From positions 1 to 64,000 of the forward strand of contig DAONTI010000009.1 of assembly GCA_035411585.1 (NCBI GenBank): DNA of 64,000 nucleotides. Direction: 5' to 3'. Made by a program: the position numbers and the translations under genes. Source of the stretch: MWDV01 sp002070715 (lineage in GTDB: Bacteria > Verrucomicrobiota > Verrucomicrobiia > Limisphaerales > MWDV01). The notes under the pieces were generated by a model. It was not told where the DNA came from. It made no database searches and saw only the letters and a program-made list of their open reading frames with translations. This document shows, in pieces, positions 8,576 to 17,288 of the stretch. The stretch's first letter is position 1; each line of letters starts with the position of its first letter.

Positions 8576-9739
8576 TTACTTGCGCTTTTTCCGGTTCGGG
8601 ACCGGATCGTCCGGCGGCAGATTGTCGAGGAACCGGTTGAGATCGGCCTCCGAAAAAGCTTGCGGAGTGATTTGGGTCTGGCCGGTTTCCGCGCGGGTCA
8701 GTTGGGTCAACTCGGTCGGTTCCTTGACGATGTACGGGGTGAGGAAGATCAACAATTCCGTCTTGGTATCGTTGCGCACCTTGCGTTTGAAAGCGTTGCC
8801 CAGCAACGGAATGTCGCCCAGCACGGGAATTTTGCTCTCGGTCTGGCTCTTGTTGTTTTGCATCAGGCCGCCGATGACCACGGTCTGGCCGTTGGGCGTC
8901 ACCACCACGGTGTCGGCGGTCCGGATGTTAATGATGGGCGCCCCGACGGCGGCGGCATTGGTGCCGCCGGAGGCAATGGAAACGCTTTGTTCCGCCAGGG
9001 CCGAAATTTCCGGGGCGACAATCATTTCCACCATTTCATCCGAAGTGATGAACGGGGTGACCCGGAGAATGATGCCGACATCCCGGTAATTGATGGCGTT
9101 GATCTGGTTGCCGAAGTTGTCGTAGCGCGTGCTGGTGATGAGCGGCACCTGCTGGCCGACGGTGATGATGGCCTGCTGATTGTTCCGCGCCAGAATGGTG
9201 GGCCGGGAGAGCACCTCCAGCTTGCCGGACTCGGCAATGGCACGCAACCGGACATCCCAACCATCCAGGGCGTTCATCAGCCCGAACGTGCCGGCGCCCG
9301 AGGCGGGTCCGCCGGTCAAGCTGCGAAACGCCTGATCCACGTTCATGGTGGTATCGCCGCCGATGTTCTTGGTGTAGCTGCCCTCCAGGCCGAAATCGAG
9401 CCCCTTGCGGTAGGTGGCCTCCAGGAACACCACCTTGATGAGGACCTGCGGTTTCGGACGGTCGAGGTTCGAAATCACCTGGCTGACGGCGGCTGCGGTT
9501 TCCTCGTCGGTGATGACAATCAACCGGCGGGTTTCCGGGTCGCTGGTGACCATGGCATCGCCGAGCATGGTGCTGTTGGCGTAACTGCGCGTGGTCCGGC
9601 CGGTGGTGGGGCGGGTGACGCGCTGTTGTGCCCACGCGGCGCCGTCCAGCCCCAGCAGACCGGCCAACAGGATGAAGCCGAGCAGGCGATGGCGCCAGGC
9701 GCGCGGCGCCGGCGGGATGGATGGGGAATGTGTTTTCAC
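8576..9739 (-). CDS. Secretin pore-domain protein of a type II secretion/type IV pilus system (C-terminal half of GspD)
   Basis: Protein of 387 residues with its own signal peptide (LLGFILLAGLLGLDGAAWAQ). It has one short N3-like region (MVTSDPETRRLIVITDEET) and then the secretin C domain: VLIKVVFLEATYRKGLDFG, VLSRPTILARNNQQAIITVG, VPLITSTRYDNFGNQ, VVVTPNGQTVVIGGLMQN and IPVLGDIPLLGNAFKRK. This forms the outer-membrane channel. Most GspD proteins carry N0-N3 and the pore in one chain of 600 or more residues; here the N domains are a separate gene ending 7 bases upstream. The start is GTG at 9739. The C-terminal tail is charged and proline-containing. Confidence 0.92.
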   Translation of the reverse strand: MKTHSPSIPPAPRAWRHRLLGFILLAGLLGLDGAAWAQQRVTRPTTGRTTRSYANSTMLGDAMVTSDPETRRLIVITDEETAAAVSQVISNLDRPKPQVLIKVVFLEATYRKGLDFGLEGSYTKNIGGDTTMNVDQAFRSLTGGPASGAGTFGLMNALDGWDVRLRAIAESGKLEVLSRPTILARNNQQAIITVGQQVPLITSTRYDNFGNQINAINYRDVGIILRVTPFITSDEMVEMIVAPEISALAEQSVSIASGGTNAAAVGAPIINIRTADTVVVTPNGQTVVIGGLMQNNKSQTESKIPVLGDIPLLGNAFKRKVRNDTKTELLIFLTPYIVKEPTELTQLTRAETGQTQITPQAFSEADLNRFLDNLPPDDPVPNRKKRK

Positions 9740-9746
9740 GGGTGGA

Positions 9747-11312
9747 TCAACGGATGGTGCGGTTCGCGCCGCCGGTGCTGCGGTTCAAACCGCCGATGTT
9801 TTGTTGGTTCATCATCTGCGTTTCGCGGTTTTCGAGAGCGCTGCGGCTTTGCACGCTCCGCGTATTGCGGGTGTTCTGTCCCTCAAACAGTCCGCGGACA
9901 ATATCCTCCGCCCGGCCGGGCTCGGCGTTTTTCAATTCATACACGAACACCTTCTGCTTCCGCGCCGGATCGGCATCCAATTGTTCGATCATTTTCGCGA
10001 TCTGTTCCATGGTGTCGCGCGCGGCGGTGACCACGACTGATCCGGTGCGCGGATCCGGCACGGCGATGACGCGGGACTGTCGTTTGAGGCGATCGCTCTG
10101 GTCGTTGATGCCGCCTCCGGCGCCGGGCGGCCCCCCTCGGAAAAAACCGCCGGGACGACCGGGGGTGCGGGTGTTCGTTTCGTCCGGAAAGAGGCTGGTG
10201 AGCAGGTCCGCCATTTCCTGGGGATCAGAGTATTCCAAGGGGAACACGCGGATTTCGGTGATGTCCTCGACGTTCACATCCACAGACATCACTAATTCCG
10301 CAATCGTCGGCATCAGGTCGTCCGGCGCGCTGACCACCAGGGCGTTGCTGCGTTCATCGGCGGTGGCCACCACCCGGCTGGCGCCCGGACGCCCGGTGGC
10401 GTTGGCGCCGCTTTCCCCGCCGCCCCCGGGAGGGCCGCCGCCGCGCATAAAGCTGAAGAACCGCGATCGCGGATCGGTCCCGCGGGAGCTCTCCGTAGAC
10501 GCAAACACATCCCGCAACACCGTAGCGATGGATTTGGCGTCGGCATACCGCAGTTGAAACACCCGCACCGCCGAGAGGCTGGACACCGTGGTGTCGAGGG
10601 CTTTGATGATTTCGGCCATGCGCCGGATGCTGGCCTGCGTGTCGGTGATGACCAGCGCGTTGCCGCCTTCGTTGGCGGTCAGCGTCGCCGTGGCGGGGAG
10701 CAACGGCGCGAGGTCGCGGCTCAACTGGGGGGCGCTGATGAAACGAACGGGAATGATCTGGGTGACGATCTGATCGTCTTTGGGGATGCTTGAAGGCTCA
10801 TAACCGCTGCGCACCGGGATGTCGCGTTTCTTCGCCTCGTCTTTGGTGACCACGGTCAGTGTGCGGCCATCCCGCAACAAGGCGTATCCGTTTTTACTGA
10901 GCACCCGACCGAGCACGTCCACCGCTTCATCGCGCGTCAACGGTTCGTTGCTCCACACGTCCACCCGGCCCCGCACGTCGGTTTCGGGCATGATGATGAA
11001 ACCCGCCGCCTCGCTCAGGTAATTCAAAACCAGTTCCAGCGGCGCGTTGCGAAAATTCAGACGCAAGCCCTTTTCACCCGGCGCCACCACCTGCACCGGC
11101 ACGGATTCCGTCGTGTCTTCCGTAGCTTCCGCCGGGGCGGACGGCGGAGGCGCGGGGGTCGTGTCTGCGTCCGGCGCCGCGGCTTCCTTTTCCGTTGCGG
11201 GACTGCCGGGCGGAGCGGCATCCGCCGGGGCGTTGGTCGTTTGGGCGGCGACGACGGTTGCCAAGCCGCCGATCAGAGCCCAATTCAACATCAATCGTTG
11301 TAATGTTTTCAT
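9747..11312 (-). CDS. Secretin N-domain protein (N0-N1-N2-N3, no pore domain)
   Basis: Protein of 521 residues: a signal peptide, an Ala/Pro-rich linker (25-65), an N0-like domain (LRLNFRNAPLELVLNYLSEA), then three secretin_N repeats near 180-245, 250-345 and 350-450 (IPVRFISAPQLSRDLAPLL, VRVFQLRYADAKSIATVL, IRVFPLEYSDPQEMADLL). A further unit, VFVYELKNAEPGRAEDIV, lies near 455-490. Gly/Pro-rich loops (GGGPPGGGGES, GGFFRGGPPGAGG) sit inside repeats. There is no pore domain before the stop. The next gene encodes the pore with its own signal peptide, so this is a two-subunit secretin and not a frameshift. The start ATG overlaps the preceding stop as ATGA (11309-11312). Confidence 0.9.
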   Translation of the reverse strand: MKTLQRLMLNWALIGGLATVVAAQTTNAPADAAPPGSPATEKEAAAPDADTTPAPPPSAPAEATEDTTESVPVQVVAPGEKGLRLNFRNAPLELVLNYLSEAAGFIIMPETDVRGRVDVWSNEPLTRDEAVDVLGRVLSKNGYALLRDGRTLTVVTKDEAKKRDIPVRSGYEPSSIPKDDQIVTQIIPVRFISAPQLSRDLAPLLPATATLTANEGGNALVITDTQASIRRMAEIIKALDTTVSSLSAVRVFQLRYADAKSIATVLRDVFASTESSRGTDPRSRFFSFMRGGGPPGGGGESGANATGRPGASRVVATADERSNALVVSAPDDLMPTIAELVMSVDVNVEDITEIRVFPLEYSDPQEMADLLTSLFPDETNTRTPGRPGGFFRGGPPGAGGGINDQSDRLKRQSRVIAVPDPRTGSVVVTAARDTMEQIAKMIEQLDADPARKQKVFVYELKNAEPGRAEDIVRGLFEGQNTRNTRSVQSRSALENRETQMMNQQNIGGLNRSTGGANRTIR

Positions 11313-11989
11313 CGGTCTTCTCTCTCACGTTGTTCCATTAATCTTCGCAAAACTTCATCCACGGCGTCGCTGACCACGTCGGCGGGGGATTCGGCGTCCG
11401 CCGGCGCAGCCTCGGTGGTTTCCCGACCATCCGTCCGGGGCGCCTCACGGCTGCGATCGGTGCGGTTACGATCGTAACGGCTGGCGCTGGTTGACCCGCC
11501 CCCCGTACTGGCCATCCCGCTGCCGGTAGAGACTTTCCATTCCCCGCCGTTTTCCCGGCGTAGCGAATGTCCCACGCGCAATGACAATTTTTTATCCTTG
11601 GCTTCCAATTGCACACTGTTGAACGCGACCTGGGTGATGGTGTATCCGGCGATCCGGCCCTGCGCGTTGAGCGCCTTGCGGTAGTCCGCGCCCGAGCCGT
11701 CAAAAAAGGCCACCCACCCGTTCCCGCTTTGCAAAGTTCCCACCAGCGTCACGGTGTCCACCCGCGCGGGCCGGCGGACTTCGCGGGTTGTGGCCACCCG
11801 GCCGCCGGACCGGCTGGCGTTGAAAATGTTGCGCTCGCTGATGCCGCGGAACGAGGAATAATCCACGCGGCCCGCCGCGCGGTTGGTGGACTGCGCCGCC
11901 GCATCGGCCAGGCCGGCCAGCAACAAACCCGCGCCCAGAAAAAGGGTGGTCCACCGCCTGCGGAGTAAGATGTTTCGGGGTGCGTTCAT
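11309..11989 (-). CDS. GspC/PilP-like periplasmic linker protein
   Basis: Protein of 226 residues with an N-terminal signal/anchor (TTLFLGAGLLLAGLADAAAQ). The core (about 45-150) reads FRGISERNIFNASR, VDTVTLVGTLQSGNGWVAFF, YRKALNAQGRIAGYTITQV and VQLEAKDKKLSLRVG. This matches the pattern of GspC HR / PilP domains, which join the inner-membrane platform to the secretin N0 domain. The tail is rich in Ser, Thr, Arg and Glu. It lies between gspM and the secretin N-domain gene with ATGA overlaps on both sides, so translation is probably coupled. The family match rests on motif pattern and position. Confidence 0.65.
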   Translation of the reverse strand: MNAPRNILLRRRWTTLFLGAGLLLAGLADAAAQSTNRAAGRVDYSSFRGISERNIFNASRSGGRVATTREVRRPARVDTVTLVGTLQSGNGWVAFFDGSGADYRKALNAQGRIAGYTITQVAFNSVQLEAKDKKLSLRVGHSLRRENGGEWKVSTGSGMASTGGGSTSASRYDRNRTDRSREAPRTDGRETTEAAPADAESPADVVSDAVDEVLRRLMEQREREDR

Positions 11990-12534
11990 CGTCGGATTGA
12001 CTGGGCGGGCGGAGGATTCAAGAGCAACGCGCTGACTTGCAGTCCCAAGGTCAGTTGCTCGCCGTTATCGTCGCGCGCCGTGAGTTCCAGAGATTCCACT
12101 TTCAACCCCAGGGCATCCCGCTCCAGTTCATAGAGGAACCGGGTGAGCGCCCCCAACCCGCCGGCGGCGTCCACACGACATTCCAACGCGGCGTAATCGG
12201 CGGCGGCGCGTTTCCATTGGGGGCGGATGGAAGTGATGGTCACGCGGCTGTCGCGCGACCAGCGGTCGAATCCGGTAAGCACGCGGTTTTCGGCGGCCGT
12301 CACGTCGCTGGGCAGCGTGTTCGTGCGCATCGCGTCCCACCGCTCGCGGATGGTGGTCTCCCGCGTCAGTGTGCCACGGCCTTGGACCACATCCTTCTTC
12401 AATGCGGCCAGCCGCGCGCTGCGCGCCTTCCAGCTTTTGGCCAGCGGCGTGAACACGAGCTGGTCCGCCACGAACAAGACCACGGCGGTGATCGCCACCA
12501 GGGCCAGAACTTGTTGCCGCTTGGTCAGGTTCAT
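11986..12534 (-). CDS. GspM/PilO-like inner-membrane assembly protein
   Basis: Protein of 182 residues: a short cytoplasmic start (MNLTKRQQ), one membrane helix (VLALVAITAVVLFVADQLVF), a coiled-coil-like stretch (LAKSWKARSARLAALKKDVV) and a compact periplasmic domain ending GEQLTLGLQVSALLLNPP. This is the layout of GspM/PilO, which dimerises with GspL/PilN. The start at 12534 is chosen because its ATG overlaps the upstream stop as ATGA and the anchor follows at once; a start 7 codons earlier is possible. The 3' end overlaps the gspC-like gene. Confidence 0.72.
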   Translation of the reverse strand: MNLTKRQQVLALVAITAVVLFVADQLVFTPLAKSWKARSARLAALKKDVVQGRGTLTRETTIRERWDAMRTNTLPSDVTAAENRVLTGFDRWSRDSRVTITSIRPQWKRAAADYAALECRVDAAGGLGALTRFLYELERDALGLKVESLELTARDDNGEQLTLGLQVSALLLNPPPAQSIRR

Positions 12535-14030
12535 TGCGCGCCTCCCCTGCGCCATTGGAAATTAAACGAGAACTGCAGCGGCGTGCGGCCGCGGGTCTGT
12601 TCCACCTGCACCTGGCTGATCTCCGGCGCCGCGCTGAGTTTTTCGAGCGTCTGGTTCAGGGACGCGAGGTCGCGCGCCGTGCCGGTGCAAGTCACTTTGG
12701 CCGGTTCGCGGATTTCCACCGTCTTGGCCGCCACCACGCCGTCCTCCGGAAACGCCTCCGTCAAGCGCCGCAAGATGCTCAACGAACGGAACGAATCGTC
12801 GAACCAAGGCCGGTATTTGCGGATTTGCGCCTGCATGTCTTCCAGTTCATGGACGGGCGCCTTGATCTGGCGCCATTGCTTGTCCCAGTACCAAAGTTGC
12901 GCCTGTTGGATGCCAAAAGCCAATAATACCAGCGCGGCCACCGCGCCCGCCGCCATCGCGCCCGTAACCAACCGGCGCGAGGAATACTTTGCCGTGAACT
13001 GTTGCCACGCACTGACGCGCGGCGGCAGGAATTCAAACACCGTGTCGCGCCCGGCCAACCGGCGCGCGGCCAAACTGAACGCGGCGGAGACCGCCGCCCC
13101 GTCCGGCGACTGCAAGCCCAGCACATCGGGTTGATAGGTTTTCACCTGTTCGACCGGCAGCCCGAAGGCATTCAGGCGCGGCCCGAGTTGTTCCGCCACT
13201 TCCTCGGCGGCTTCCCGGTTGCCAAACACCCGCACCCCGCGAAGCGCCTGATGCGCATCCGGCGGCAACTGGCCGAGGGTGATGCGCAATTCACGCGCGA
13301 CCGCATCCGCTTGAAAACGCGCCTCGGTGCCTTCCAATTCAAACGCGCCTTCCAGGGGCCGCAAAACTACCGCGCCACCGCCGCAGGTAATTTGCATCGC
13401 CAACTGATATTCCCCCGGCACCAGGGCCACGATGCCGTACGAGGCCTCCGCTTCCGGGGGTTGCAACGCCGTCACGCCCAGCGAAAAGCTGACCGGACGC
13501 AATTGCGCCGCCTGGAGCACCGATTCCAACCGCGCGATCTGATCGCGGGGCACGGCTACCAACGTGGCCAGGCGCTCCCCGGCGGGCGTCCGGCTCACGG
13601 AATGGGCGGTCAACAACGATTCCGGTCCGTAGGGGAAACCGCGTTCCGCTTCGATTTGCAAAAAGCTGGCCTCGTCCGCTTCCGGCAATTCCGCCGGCAG
13701 TTTCACCCCGAGCGTCAACACCCAGTTCAGCGGCAACCCCACCACGCACCGGCGTTCGCGCACGCCCGCCGCGTCCAGGTGCTTGCGGATCTCGCGCCCG
13801 GCTAATTCAGGCGCCGCCGTGAGCGGATCCAGCGAGAGCGACACCGCGAGGGTTTGTTTGACCTCCAGATGGCCGTTGGCGCGCCGCAACACCACGCCTT
13901 CCAAGCGGCCGCTTTCCAGGGTCAAGCCCAACAGCGATGTTCCCGCCGTCCGGGACCGCGCCTCGCTGCGGCGTTGTCCGGGCCGGTGCGGACGCAAGCG
14001 GCGAAAATCGAGTTTCAAGTGTCTGCTCAT
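12531..14030 (-). CDS. GspL-like (PilM-PilN type) actin-like/bitopic assembly protein
   Basis: Protein of 499 residues. The N-terminal cytoplasmic part (about 30-330) is a PilM/GspL actin-like fold: SLLGLTLESGRLEGVVL, CVVGLPLNWVLTLGVKLP, EASFLQIEAERGFPYG and LVAVPRDQIARLESVLQ. One membrane helix (VTGAMAAGAVAALVLLAFGI) lies near 355-375. The periplasmic C-terminus (about 380-495) is PilN/fimbrial-assembly-like. GspL combines in one chain what PilM and PilN do separately; it recruits GspE to the inner membrane. The ATG overlaps the gspK stop, and its own stop overlaps the gspM start. Confidence 0.82.
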   Translation of the reverse strand: MSRHLKLDFRRLRPHRPGQRRSEARSRTAGTSLLGLTLESGRLEGVVLRRANGHLEVKQTLAVSLSLDPLTAAPELAGREIRKHLDAAGVRERRCVVGLPLNWVLTLGVKLPAELPEADEASFLQIEAERGFPYGPESLLTAHSVSRTPAGERLATLVAVPRDQIARLESVLQAAQLRPVSFSLGVTALQPPEAEASYGIVALVPGEYQLAMQITCGGGAVVLRPLEGAFELEGTEARFQADAVARELRITLGQLPPDAHQALRGVRVFGNREAAEEVAEQLGPRLNAFGLPVEQVKTYQPDVLGLQSPDGAAVSAAFSLAARRLAGRDTVFEFLPPRVSAWQQFTAKYSSRRLVTGAMAAGAVAALVLLAFGIQQAQLWYWDKQWRQIKAPVHELEDMQAQIRKYRPWFDDSFRSLSILRRLTEAFPEDGVVAAKTVEIREPAKVTCTGTARDLASLNQTLEKLSAAPEISQVQVEQTRGRTPLQFSFNFQWRRGGAQ

Positions 14031-15436
14031 CGGATCGGAAAAATTGAATCGGTGGGGGCGGTCAATGCCCGCATCTCACGGGTCAATTCCAAGTCCTCGC
14101 GGATCCGTCCGCCCAACGCCCACCCGACATGGGTGAGGTCCTGGCGGGCGCACACGGTGGGCGTCCCCTCGCTGGTGTCCAAAACGTAGCGCACGCGCCG
14201 GTAGCCGCGATCGTGGGCGCCGAGCGCCGCGATATCCGCCGTGAATTGATAACTGCGCGCGGTCAGATAGGGCCCCGCTTCGAGCGCCTGTTCCTCCCCC
14301 AGCACGTCCACCACCCAAGCCAGCGAGGCGTACCGGTCGTTGTTCATCAAGCGATGCGCCACCAGCGAGGCAGCGCCTTCGAGGCCGATGCCCGGCACGC
14401 AGGCCAGCACGGCTTCGCTGGCGGTGTTTACATTGATCAGGCCCTCAACCACGCCGTTGGTGACGGTCAACAAACCGTAAAGCTGGTCGAACTCATCCAC
14501 CGTCAGCCCGCTGCGCAGATAAAATTCCATCAGACTGTCGAACACGACCACATTCGTCCCTCCACCACCGCCGCCGGGCCCCTCTCCCGGCCCGCCCCCC
14601 AAGGCCAGGTTGCGGAGAATTTCGTTCGCGCGGTCGGTGTTCAGATAGGCTTGGAGCAATTCAGCGAGGGATTGCGCATCGTTGACATTCGTGCGGCCGG
14701 TCGCCGATTCGCGGCTGAACACGGTGAAGTATTCGAGCAAGCCGGGGTCGAGCTGCCCGTCGCGATTATCGCTGGGCGGCGCCAGGTCGCCGTCGTTTTC
14801 ATTCGGGTCGAGAATCCCGTTGAGATTCGCATCCTCGCCATAGAGCACGTCCGGGGTCATGCCATAAACCAGACGCAATTCCTCCACCGATTCAAACGGC
14901 GCGTTCTTGCAGCGGTACGGAGGATCCAGGCGTAGATAAACCTCGTCCTCCGCGCCGCCCTCGGTGGGAGTGTCGTCGCTGTCGCGCCAATCAATGATGG
15001 CGGTGGCCAGTTCCACGGTCATGCCGGGCAGCAGCTCAATCATCTCGCGCGTGGCGGTGTTAAGGTTCAACTTGGACGCCTCGTCCACCAAGCCGAACAG
15101 GGGCAGATCGGGCAGGGTTTGCTGGTCGCCGCGCCCGATGAGCCAGAAACGCGCGTCGCCCACGGGCACCTCTTCCACCTCCAACGGCTGCAAGTCCGGC
15201 ATCAATCCCGGCTCTTCCACCGTCGCCAGCAGATTGCTGACGTACCGGACCGCGCCTTCGATGGCGTGCTCGGCTTGCAAGCCGGCGACGCGCTGGTCCG
15301 CCGCGCGCAATTCCAACGCCATGCTCGAGGCAAAATACAACGTGAGCGTGACCAGCCCGAACGAGATCCACAACACGATGATCAAGATCGAGCCATGCGG
15401 AGGCTGGCGCCAGGAATGGTTGACACGCACTTTCAT
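14027..15436 (-). CDS. gspK: GspK-type minor pseudopilin with EF-hand-like loops
   Basis: Protein of 469 residues. It has a prepilin-like N-terminus (GSILIIVLWISFGLVTLTLY) and helix-hairpin-helix-like GspK repeats (LNLNTATREMIELLPGMT; LINVNTASEAVLACVPGIG). Two acidic loops, DANLNGILDPNE and DNRDGQLDPG, fit the calcium-binding EF-hand spacing. A Gly-rich linker (GGGPGEGPGGGGGG) lies near the middle. GspK sits at the tip of the pseudopilus. It is longer than the usual 300-330 residues because of the acidic insert and linker. The ATG at 15436 overlaps the gspJ stop as ATGA; an in-frame extension further upstream has no initiation support. Confidence 0.88.
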   Translation of the reverse strand: MKVRVNHSWRQPPHGSILIIVLWISFGLVTLTLYFASSMALELRAADQRVAGLQAEHAIEGAVRYVSNLLATVEEPGLMPDLQPLEVEEVPVGDARFWLIGRGDQQTLPDLPLFGLVDEASKLNLNTATREMIELLPGMTVELATAIIDWRDSDDTPTEGGAEDEVYLRLDPPYRCKNAPFESVEELRLVYGMTPDVLYGEDANLNGILDPNENDGDLAPPSDNRDGQLDPGLLEYFTVFSRESATGRTNVNDAQSLAELLQAYLNTDRANEILRNLALGGGPGEGPGGGGGGTNVVVFDSLMEFYLRSGLTVDEFDQLYGLLTVTNGVVEGLINVNTASEAVLACVPGIGLEGAASLVAHRLMNNDRYASLAWVVDVLGEEQALEAGPYLTARSYQFTADIAALGAHDRGYRRVRYVLDTSEGTPTVCARQDLTHVGWALGGRIREDLELTREMRALTAPTDSIFPIR

Positions 15437-16296
15437 GGGCCCTCTTCGTCGTCGGTCGTGTCTCCAGTTGCGCTGGCGCGCGCCGGCACCGCCAACGGCA
15501 CCAGCAACTCCACCGGCGCGGGCCGCACCGAGGCGGTTTCCTCGGGCAACAATTCGATCTGCACCCTGATCGCCAACGGCAGCGGCGGCAGTTCCTCCGC
15601 GGTCGAATCCCAGGAATCGCGCCACGTCTCGCCGTCGTAATACTCGAAATAGACTTCCTCCACGCCCGCCAACAACGGTTGCATCTCCGGCTCTTCGTCA
15701 AAGGCGGGCAGCAAATTACGCGTGACCGAGCGGACCAGTTCAAGGCCCGCCGCCGGGTTGGTGGAGGGCGTCAGCAGATACGCGACCTTCTGGATTTCCG
15801 CCCAGGGCAACCGTTCGGTGACCAATGCGCTGGCGGTGTACAGATCGGGGCTGACCCGGCGGCCGCTCAGACTGAGCAGCGAATCTGGATTCAGATTGGT
15901 GGTGGTGGTCTCGGGTATGGATTGGAACGGGCCGGCGAACGCCCCGCCCGGCGGCAGGATATTCATCAGATCGCGCCGCAAGATCGCCAGCGCGTGTTGC
16001 AGCGGCACGGTACGGTCCAACGCGGCGGTGGTTTGGTTGCGCAACCGGATCGCGCCATAGAACGTGACGTGAATGGCCAGCAGAACGATCGCGAAAATGG
16101 CGACGGCCAGCAGGAGTTCGAGCAGAGTGAAACCGCGCGCCGGCGGAACGGAGGCCGCACCACGAATCGCGAAACAAGGCCCAACCTCAAAACCCGAAGC
16201 CCGCCGCCGATCCTGCGTTGTTCGGCGGGCGGCGCCGCCCCAGGCTTCGGACTTCAGCCCGCGGACGGATGGCGGATGATGGATGGCGGAGGGCAT
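15433..16296 (-). CDS. gspJ: GspJ-type minor pseudopilin with an unusually long leader
   Basis: Protein of 287 residues with the prepilin motif PPARGFTLLELLLAVAIFAI, then LRNQTTAALDRTVPLQHALA and a GspJ-like body ending in acidic residues. With the start at 16296, which overlaps the gspI stop as TGATG, the leader before the cleavable Gly is about 55 residues instead of 5-25. The leader-coding DNA (16170-16290) contains short repeats such as GGCGGATGATGGATGGCGG and looks like extra sequence inserted between gspI and the original start. No ATG, GTG or TTG in a better place was found in frame close to the motif, so the true start is uncertain. Confidence 0.82.
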   Translation of the reverse strand: MPSAIHHPPSVRGLKSEAWGGAARRTTQDRRRASGFEVGPCFAIRGAASVPPARGFTLLELLLAVAIFAIVLLAIHVTFYGAIRLRNQTTAALDRTVPLQHALAILRRDLMNILPPGGAFAGPFQSIPETTTTNLNPDSLLSLSGRRVSPDLYTASALVTERLPWAEIQKVAYLLTPSTNPAAGLELVRSVTRNLLPAFDEEPEMQPLLAGVEEVYFEYYDGETWRDSWDSTAEELPPLPLAIRVQIELLPEETASVRPAPVELLVPLAVPARASATGDTTDDEEGP

Positions 16297-16700
16297 CACG
16301 GCGTCGTATCCAGCAACGTGCTCAAGCGCACCTCGTAATCCTGTCCCTGCACGGGATAAATCACCTGCACGGTCATCAGGCGCAAATCTCCCTCGCTCCA
16401 CGGTTCCACGCGCAGATCCCAATGATACTCCTGGTAGCCTTCCGCCAAGATGCCGCTTTGCGCGGACTGCTGCCACTGGCCGGTGATCAGCGCCTCGTTC
16501 AACACCCGTTCAGCCACGCGCGCCGCCGCGGCTTTGCGCGCGCCGACCTGCCCCGCGAGGTTGGCCACGCGCAGCCCTTGAATGGCCACCGGAATCACGA
16601 TGGCCATGAACACCAGCGCCGCCAGCACCTCGGCCAGCGTGAAGCCGGCGGCCGCGCGCCTAACGTCCGGCGGCGTACACGAGGTTCGTTTGCATTTCAT
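16296..16700 (-). CDS. gspI: GspI-type minor pseudopilin
   Basis: Protein of 134 residues: a short basic leader (MKCKRTSC...), the prepilin motif AAAGFTLAEVLAALVFMAIV with Glu+5, then GLRVANLAGQVGARKAAAARVAERVLNE and a body ending YPVQGQDYEVRLSTLLD. This is the size and pattern of GspI, which nucleates the pseudopilus tip with J and K. The chosen ATG at 16700 lies inside the end of gspH (41-base overlap); a longer frame upstream only reads through gspH. Confidence 0.85.
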   Translation of the reverse strand: MKCKRTSCTPPDVRRAAAGFTLAEVLAALVFMAIVIPVAIQGLRVANLAGQVGARKAAAARVAERVLNEALITGQWQQSAQSGILAEGYQEYHWDLRVEPWSEGDLRLMTVQVIYPVQGQDYEVRLSTLLDTTP

Positions 16701-17286
16701 AACGTAATCGGTAGCGATCCAGAGCCACCACGATGATGCTTTCGTCCACGTCGGTTTCCTGGATGAACAAAATCCGTTCGGGACTGGTTTCGCAGACAAA
16801 CCCGTCGGGTGTGAACCGAAGGGCGGCCCGGTTACCCGCCACCAGTTGGGTTTGCGGCCAGGGCGTGATCACGTCGCCCTCCGCGGGCGGGTCCAGTTCC
16901 AGGATCAAATTATCGTCGAGCGTGAACTCAACCGCTCTGGGATCATTCTCGGTGTAGGTTGTCTCCGCGGTTAAACCGTAGAGCCGCGCGTCGGGATTAA
17001 CCCACAACACCATGGGCACACCCTCGGAAACCGCCCGGCTCTGGCCGTAACGGGTCAGCGAAAGAAACCGTTGCGCTTCCTCGTCCAATTTGCGGCCTTG
17101 AAAAAAACGCGAGAGCGCCGGCGCCGCCACGCCCAGCACGATGGCCAGCACCGCCATCACCAGGATCAACTCGAGCAGGGTAAAGGCCCGGCCCGCGGAT
17201 CGTCCGGTCCGCCCGGATAACCTGCTGCGCACGGACCGATGAGAGAGGCCGCGTGGCGTTCCTGGCGTGGGGATCGTCCGGCTCAC
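16660..17286 (-). CDS. gspH: GspH-type minor pseudopilin
   Basis: Protein of 208 residues with an Arg/Ser-rich leader of about 33 residues and the motif GRAFTLLELILVMAVLAIVL. Here the residue before Phe is Ala, not the usual Gly, so processing may be less efficient. The body (SRFFQGRKLDEEAQRFLSL, AVSEGVPMVLWVNPDARLYG) is GspH-like. The GTG start at 17286 lies two bases after the gspG stop. The 3' end overlaps gspI by 41 bases. Confidence 0.83.
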   Translation of the reverse strand: MSRTIPTPGTPRGLSHRSVRSRLSGRTGRSAGRAFTLLELILVMAVLAIVLGVAAPALSRFFQGRKLDEEAQRFLSLTRYGQSRAVSEGVPMVLWVNPDARLYGLTAETTYTENDPRAVEFTLDDNLILELDPPAEGDVITPWPQTQLVAGNRAALRFTPDGFVCETSPERILFIQETDVDESIIVVALDRYRLRYEMQTNLVYAAGR

Positions 17287-17288
17287 GG

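Noticed and set aside
7013..10030. Very long plus-strand open frame opposite the histidine kinase and secretin genes
   Set aside because: It has no family features and is a by-product of GC-rich codon use in the real minus-strand genes, which carry clear domains.
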